Assembly (NCBI RefSeq): GCF_009674565.1
Contig: NZ_WKJL01000006.1
Location: 155,473-219,472, forward strand
DNA from: Duganella aquatilis
GTDB taxonomy: Bacteria > Pseudomonadota > Gammaproteobacteria > Burkholderiales > Burkholderiaceae_D
Length of the DNA stretch: 64,000 nucleotides
Reading direction: 5' to 3'
Position 1 is the first letter of the stretch; each line of letters begins with the position of its first letter. The position numbers and the translations under genes are program-made. Shown here in pieces: positions 57,182 through 64,000 of the stretch. The notes beneath the pieces were generated by a model. It was not told where the DNA came from. It ran no database searches and worked only from the letters and a program-made list of their open reading frames with translations.

Positions 57182-60158
57182 GCTGGTCGGCGTAGGCGAC
57201 GCGGCCGGGCAGGGTGAGTACCCATTCGGTGCCCGCGCCGGGTTCGCTGCGCACCTGCAGCCTGGCTTTCAGGCGTTTGGCGCGTTCGCGGATGCCGGGC
57301 ATGCCCCAGTGGTCCTCGCGTTCGCCGCTGTCCAGCACCTCCGCCGGTATCCCGCCGCCATTGTCGCGCACCACCAGGCGCAGCTCCCGCGCGCTATAGA
57401 TGACCTGGGTTTCGATCAGCGTCGCCTGGGCGTGGCGGTAGGCGTTGACGATGGCTTCGCGGGCGATCGCCAGCACTTCTTCCTGCGCGGCGGGATGCAA
57501 GGCGCGCACCGTGCCTTCCACCCGCAGGCGCATCGGCATGGCGCCGGGCGGCTGGGCGCGGCAGGCGGCTGCGGCCAGCACTTCGGCCAGGTCCTGTTCG
57601 CAGTGATCGTTGCTGCGCAGGTCGCGTACGCGGTCGCGGCCCTCGTGCAGCACGTCGTCGGCCCGTTGCAGCGCTTGCTCGATCAGTTCGCGCGCCGGCT
57701 CCGGTTCGGGCAGGCGCATGGCGGCCGCGTGGACGTGGAGAATCAGCCCCTGCACCGATTGCAGCAGCGTGTCGTGCAGCTCGCGTGCGATGCGTTCGCG
57801 CTCATCCAGCCGCTCCTGCATCCTGGCGGTCAACTGCGCCGTCATCCGCCGCAGCCGCAGGCGGTAGGCCAGCCAGCACGCGGCCAGCACGGCCAGCGCA
57901 CACAGGCATTTGAACCACCAGGTTTGCGTGACGGTCGGTTCGATCTCGAAATCCAGCGTCGATACGCCCTTGTCCCATTCGCCCGCCTCATTGGCGGCCT
58001 GCACCTGGAAATGGTAGCTGCCGGCGTCCAGATTGCTGTAGTAGGCGGTGCGGCGGCGGCCCGCTTCCTGCCAGCGCGTATCGACCCCGTCCATGCGATA
58101 GCGGAAACGCACCCGCTCCGGCATTCCCAGCGCCATTGCTGTGTACTCGATCTGGAGCGAGCCGCTGCCGGGCGGCAGCCGTGTGCCTGGAACGGCGGGG
58201 CGTAGCTGCCCGGCCGCGCCGAGTTTGCGGATGATGACCGGCGGCGCGGGCCGGGCGGCGTGGCCGGCGGGATCGAAGCGGAACAGGCCGGTTGTGGTGG
58301 TGACCCAGAGGTAACCGTTCGTGGCCCGCGCCAATGTAGGCGTCGGCGCCAGGAAGGGCGCCGTGCCTTCCAGGCCATCCAGGCTGTCGATCCGCTCATA
58401 GCGCAGGCGGTATCCCGGCGTGTTCAGCAGCGTGGCGATTTCCGCCGCCGGCAAGCGGAACAGGCCGGACACGGCGTTGATCCACAGATCGCCGTTGGCC
58501 AGTTCCACCATGGTGTTGACGCCGCTGAAGGTCTGGCCATCGTTGCCGGTCACGGTGATGAAGCGCTCGCCCTGCCGCCGCGCCAGGCCGTTCTCGCCGC
58601 CGGCCCAGACGTGGTCGCCGCGAGCATGGATGGCCAGCACCGCGCCAAGCTGAACGCCGTCCGCCGGACCATACACGCGCCAGCCCTGGCCGCTCTGCCG
58701 CACCACGCGGTTGCGCGGATAGGCCAGCCACAGGTCGCCGCCGGGACCGGGCGCCATCGCGCGGGCGGGCGCCTCGGGCAAGCCATTGCTGCCGTCCATC
58801 CTGGTCCAGCTGCCATGCTCATCCTGCCTGAAGATGCCGAACAACAGCAGGGAAATCCATAGCCGTCCCTGGCGATCGCGGGCGATGGCGCTGAACTGGA
58901 CGGCATTCAGGCCGTCGGGCAGGGCGACCCGGCTGACGCGCTCGCCATCCTTGCGCCACAGGCCGCCGAAGCCGCCGAGCCACAGCACGCCGTCGGGATC
59001 CAGATAGGCGCAGTGAATCTGATCGGTCCAGTAGCTGGCGGCCGCCGGCCACAGGGGACTGGCGGCAAAGTTGCCGTGTTCCTGCCGTTCCAGGTGCGTG
59101 CGTCCGGCCCACATGCCGCCCTGGCTGTCGGCGGCAATCGGTAGCCGGCCGGGATGTTCGGTGACCGGGATACGGGTCAGGCGCTTGGCGCGGAAGCGGT
59201 CGACGCCGTTCGCGGTGGTCACCCAGACATTGCCTTCGCGGTCTTCCAGCAGCGCGGTCACGGCGCCGCCGGTCAGGCCCTGTTGCGGGCCGGTGACGGC
59301 CGTTCCGCGCGCCGTGTGGTATTCGACGCCGTCCTGCCGCCCGGCCCACAGGTTGCCGGCGCGGTCGAACAACACGGCGCCGACCTCGCCGTGCAGCTGC
59401 CAGCGGCGCGGCGCGACGCCGTCGGCCGGCGCGGTAAGGCGGTTGAGCCGGTTATTCTGCCCATCCCAGCTCCAGACGCTGCCATCGGGCACCTCGGCCA
59501 CGACACCCACGCCGCTCTGGCGCGGCACGCGGACAAATCGGCTGGCGCCGGGCGCCAGCGTGGCGATGCCGTCGTCGCCCTGAACCCACAGCACGCCGTG
59601 GCGGTCGCGCATCAGCGTTTTGTAGGTCGAGCGTGTCAATCCCCAATCCGCCTCGGCGGCATGCCAGCGTTCGCCGTCGAGATAGAACATGCCGCGCGGA
59701 GTCGCCGCCCACATGCGGCCGCTGGCGTCCGGCTCGATGCCCCAGACCGAGACGCTGCGCGGCAGGCCGTCGTGCTCGTCATAGCTGCGCAACTTGCCCT
59801 GGGTAAGCCGGCTCAGGCCGCCGAAGCGGTAGCCTATCCATAAATCGCCCGCGGGCTGGGCGCTGAGGATGCTGATCGAGTTGGCCGGCAGCACCAAGTC
59901 GGCGTAACGCTCGAAACGCGCGCCGTCGAAGCGGAACAGGCCGTTGGGACCGCCGAACCACAGCCAGCCGTCGCTGGTCTGCGCCATGGTCATGGCCATG
60001 GCCGGCGCGCCGTCGCGCGTGGTCCAGCCGGCGTGGTGGAGGTCGATCGGGCCGGGCGTGGCGGCGTGCGCCGGCGGCAGCAAGGCTGCCCACCATAGCA
60101 GCAGCCGGACCAGACGCCGTCCCAAGGTAGTGGAATTGCCGTTGCACGCAGCCGCCAT
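57156..60158 (-). CDS. Two-component-propeller sensor histidine kinase
   Basis: The 1000-residue protein has a signal peptide (LVRLLLWWAALLPPAHA). A large periplasmic beta-propeller of ligand-binding Reg_prop repeats covers about 40-680 (units such as DGWLWFGGPNGLFRFDG and GNVWVTTANGVDRFRA). A Y_Y_Y domain (about 690-760) and a membrane helix (CLCALAVLAACWLAYRL) come next. The HisKA_3 helix has the phospho-His in RERIARELHDTLLQSVQG, and the HATPase has VRDNGGGIPAEV and HWGMPGIRERAKRL. Such kinases usually sense extracellular polymers or other large ligands. The NarL-type regulator facing it is the expected partner. Confidence 0.94.
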   Translation of the reverse strand: MAAACNGNSTTLGRRLVRLLLWWAALLPPAHAATPGPIDLHHAGWTTRDGAPAMAMTMAQTSDGWLWFGGPNGLFRFDGARFERYADLVLPANSISILSAQPAGDLWIGYRFGGLSRLTQGKLRSYDEHDGLPRSVSVWGIEPDASGRMWAATPRGMFYLDGERWHAAEADWGLTRSTYKTLMRDRHGVLWVQGDDGIATLAPGASRFVRVPRQSGVGVVAEVPDGSVWSWDGQNNRLNRLTAPADGVAPRRWQLHGEVGAVLFDRAGNLWAGRQDGVEYHTARGTAVTGPQQGLTGGAVTALLEDREGNVWVTTANGVDRFRAKRLTRIPVTEHPGRLPIAADSQGGMWAGRTHLERQEHGNFAASPLWPAAASYWTDQIHCAYLDPDGVLWLGGFGGLWRKDGERVSRVALPDGLNAVQFSAIARDRQGRLWISLLLFGIFRQDEHGSWTRMDGSNGLPEAPARAMAPGPGGDLWLAYPRNRVVRQSGQGWRVYGPADGVQLGAVLAIHARGDHVWAGGENGLARRQGERFITVTGNDGQTFSGVNTMVELANGDLWINAVSGLFRLPAAEIATLLNTPGYRLRYERIDSLDGLEGTAPFLAPTPTLARATNGYLWVTTTTGLFRFDPAGHAARPAPPVIIRKLGAAGQLRPAVPGTRLPPGSGSLQIEYTAMALGMPERVRFRYRMDGVDTRWQEAGRRRTAYYSNLDAGSYHFQVQAANEAGEWDKGVSTLDFEIEPTVTQTWWFKCLCALAVLAACWLAYRLRLRRMTAQLTARMQERLDERERIARELHDTLLQSVQGLILHVHAAAMRLPEPEPARELIEQALQRADDVLHEGRDRVRDLRSNDHCEQDLAEVLAAAACRAQPPGAMPMRLRVEGTVRALHPAAQEEVLAIAREAIVNAYRHAQATLIETQVIYSARELRLVVRDNGGGIPAEVLDSGEREDHWGMPGIRERAKRLKARLQVRSEPGAGTEWVLTLPGRVAYADQLKRRKSPG

Positions 60159-60331
60159 AGCAGGAAATATTGTTGTTTTTATGATTCTATCCCAAGCCGC
60201 CGCGCCGTTTATCGGCCAAAAGCGCCCTTGGACGCTGTATTTTTGCAGTTGGTCGCACGGCGATTGTCCGCCGGACGCCGCGCCGTTAAGGTACGCAGCA
60301 TAGACAACATTAACCGAATCGGGAGCTTCTC

Positions 60332-60529
60332 ATGCTGAGTTTTGTTTTGTGGCTGGTGCTGCTGTTCCTGTGCTGGCCGCTGGCCTTGCTGGCGCTGGTG
60401 CTCTATCCGTTGCTGTGGCTGATTACCTTGCCGTTCCGCCTGATCGGCATCGGCGTCGAAGGCGTGTTCGAACTGCTGCGCGCCGTGGTCATGCTGCCGG
60501 CGCGCATCCTGGGCGGCAATCCCCGTTAA
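60332..60529 (+). CDS. Small two-helix membrane protein
   Basis: The 65-residue protein consists of two long hydrophobic stretches (LSFVLWLVLLFLCWPLALLA with LVLYPLLWLITLPF, then IGVEGVFELLRAVVML). It has a short basic tail. CGGGAG precedes the ATG at a good distance. The function is unknown. Its stop overlaps that of the convergent phospholipase gene by four bases. Confidence 0.75.
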   Translation: MLSFVLWLVLLFLCWPLALLALVLYPLLWLITLPFRLIGIGVEGVFELLRAVVMLPARILGGNPR

Positions 60530-61647
60530 AACTTGACCAGGAAGCCGGCGCCGATCGATTTCTGCGAGTAGTTGTAATCGATCAGGCTCTGGCCGTAGCC
60601 GCTGAAGGCTTGCACATAGCCGTTCAGGTTGGCCGCCACCGGGAAGGCCCAGCCGGCCTGCAAGGCGCCGTGGCCGGTCGAAATATTCCGGCGCGCCAGC
60701 AGCGACAGCTCGTGGCCGTCGAAGCGGTAGGTGGCGCGGATGTCGCCATGGCCCATGAAATCGGTGATATCGATGTTGTCGTTGTCCGAGCGTGCGTTGT
60801 CCAGCCGCTTCCACAGGCGGAACGAGACGCCGAACTTGCCTTTTTCCGCCCCCACTTCCGCATAAATCCGGTTCCAGCTGCGCGACAGCGTCGAGGTCTG
60901 GCCGTTCGACTGGTGGTTCAGCGCCAGCGTGGCGTAGCGCACGTCGAGGATGCCCAGGTCCAGGTTCAGCGGCGTGGTCAGCATCAGCTCGGGCTGGTAG
61001 TTGGTTTCGCGGAACGGGCTGGAGGCGGCGCGGTTGTAAGCCTGCCAGAAACTGTTCTGGGTGTAGCCGAACCACAGGTCGACCGGGGTGCTGAGCAGCT
61101 GCTCTATCATCTTCATCTTGAAACTGATCTGGTATGTCAGCTCCACGTGCTTGGATTTGATGCCGCCGGGCGTAAAGTCCTGAAAAGGCGTATCGTTGGA
61201 GCTGGTGCTGTAATTGGCCAGCAATAAATAGGTGGGACGATGGGGGCGGAAATTGAACACGCCGCGTTTCGACGAGCGGTCCAGCTCCCATTCCTGCACC
61301 ATGCGCGACACCGTGTCCTCCGGCGGTATGGTGGTCAGCTCGGCGACCTTGGGCGACACCTTCGGTTCCGGCGGCGGACCGGCCGGCTGGGTACGGGCCG
61401 GCGCATCGGCCGAGGCGACCGTGCCGTTGTTGGCGTCGGCGGCGGGCGCGACGATGGCGTTGGCGCCGGCGGCCTGGACCGCCGGTGCGCTCTTCGACAG
61501 GCCGTCGTAACAGGCCAGGCGCGCGCTGGCGTCGCCGAGGACCGAGCAGCGCTCCAGTCGCAGTTCAAGGTCGGAAGCCTGGGCTAAAGCCAGAGCCGGA
61601 GCCATGCCTAAAGTCAGGAACAGGGTGGTTTGGGGGCGTACTCGCAT
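60526..61647 (-). CDS. pldA: Outer-membrane phospholipase A (OMPLA-like)
   Basis: The 373-residue protein has a signal peptide (TTLFLTLGMAPALALAQ). A short Cys-containing motif RLERCSVLGDASARLACYDGL and a linker rich in Ala/Pro follow. From about 125 it is a 12-strand OMPLA barrel. The catalytic His-Ser pair is in ALNHQSNGQTS. FRPHRPTYLLLANYS, SPVDLWFGYTQ-like strands and the C-terminal aromatic GAGFLVKF are typical of outer-membrane insertion. It hydrolyses phospholipids that reach the outer leaflet. The RLACYD motif is seen in several proteobacterial exported proteins ahead of the main domain. Confidence 0.9.
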   Translation of the reverse strand: MRVRPQTTLFLTLGMAPALALAQASDLELRLERCSVLGDASARLACYDGLSKSAPAVQAAGANAIVAPAADANNGTVASADAPARTQPAGPPPEPKVSPKVAELTTIPPEDTVSRMVQEWELDRSSKRGVFNFRPHRPTYLLLANYSTSSNDTPFQDFTPGGIKSKHVELTYQISFKMKMIEQLLSTPVDLWFGYTQNSFWQAYNRAASSPFRETNYQPELMLTTPLNLDLGILDVRYATLALNHQSNGQTSTLSRSWNRIYAEVGAEKGKFGVSFRLWKRLDNARSDNDNIDITDFMGHGDIRATYRFDGHELSLLARRNISTGHGALQAGWAFPVAANLNGYVQAFSGYGQSLIDYNYSQKSIGAGFLVKF

Positions 61648-61741
61648 GCAGATTGTCCAGGTGAGAGGTAAGCTAACGGATTATGTTACAGACTACATTA
61701 ATTGCCATTAATCATGTCGCACGCTAATGAGGTCTTGAATT

Positions 61742-61756
61742 CGGCACGGAGTGCCG
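61742..61756 (+). other. Small hairpin in the EF-G leader
   Basis: CGGCAC and GTGCCG pair around GGA (61742-61756), 40 bases before the EF-G start and clear of its AAGGAG ribosome site. It may be a leader structure affecting mRNA stability or translation; the size is too small for more. Confidence 0.35.
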
Positions 61757-61796
61757 CACCTGAGACTTCCCAAGTTGTACACCCAAGGAGATCGTA

Positions 61797-63905
<2,109 letters not shown>

Positions 63906-63911
63906 CCCAAT

Positions 63912-63999
63912 CCGGGGTCAGTTCTGCCAATCGCACACGAGCCCTGCCGTAGCAGCCGCTACGGCAGGGCTCGTGTGCGATTGGCAGAACTGACCCCGG
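63912..63999. repeat. 88-bp palindromic REP hairpin with RAYT-type ends
   Basis: The arms 63912-63953 and 63958-63999 are perfect 42-base reverse complements with a 4-base loop AGCC. The outer 31 bases are identical to both ends of the RAYT element (31049-31079). The hairpin begins six bases after the EF-G stop codon. It has no internal gene, as expected for a non-autonomous REP copy. It may also act as a terminator, although no T-run is visible before the window ends. Confidence 0.92.
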
Positions 64000-64000
64000 T

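Overview
The window is GC-rich (mostly about 60-65 % G+C by eye) and densely packed. Its gene content and order point to a betaproteobacterium of the Burkholderiales, most likely Oxalobacteraceae (Massilia/Duganella/Janthinobacterium type). The pointers are msrB-yciB-bolA-parvulin, NRDE-DUF4936-ygfZ next to mltG-tmk-holB-pilZ, a PEP-CTERM protein, a large unsplit purL and several chemoreceptors. This is recognition from memory; no search was run. I saw no rRNA, tRNA or CRISPR array.

Layout. 0-7 kb: start of nnr, a fused 5-oxoprolinase, a tiny membrane ORF, a TraB/GumN protein and a receiver-TPR protein. 7-16.7 kb: purL, a palindromic repeat, alkD, two tandem parvulins, bolA, yciB, msrB, selO. 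16.8-23 kb: acyl-CoA synthetase, a chemoreceptor, an MFS pump with its MarR regulator and a clear operator, and a DUF4197 protein. 23-27.7 kb: a chemotaxis operon (soluble double-PAS receptor, CheR, CheD, triple-CheW protein) without CheA, CheB or CheY. 28-40 kb: a fadB/fadJ-type fusion enzyme, a PEP-CTERM protein, a REP-associated tyrosine transposase (RAYT) element, an MHS-type transporter, and a five-gene acyl-CoA/oxidoreductase operon (thiolase, acyl-CoA dehydrogenase, SDR, MDR, SDR). 40-44.7 kb: a flaG-PLP enzyme pair facing a decarboxylase/ATP-grasp pair. 44.7-53.3 kb: NRDE, DUF4936, ygfZ, then mltG-tmk-holB-pilZ-(kfrA-antiporter on the other strand)-tatD-ankyrin. 53.3-64 kb: two alpha/beta hydrolases, a PRMT-like methyltransferase, a LuxR regulator with a huge two-component-propeller kinase, an OMPLA-like phospholipase, a stand-alone EF-G, and a final palindrome.

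How it fits together. Acyl-CoA synthetase, fusion enzyme, thiolase and acyl-CoA dehydrogenase cover a full beta-oxidation cycle, and a shared 10-bp motif in two of the promoters hints at one regulator. The RAYT element, with perfect 31-bp inverted ends, shares those ends exactly with a 42-bp-stem hairpin at the right edge of the window. A diverged relative of the hairpin has invaded the 3' end of alkD and now encodes its last residues. The least explained locus is the decarboxylase/ATP-grasp pair with its neighbouring PLP enzyme.
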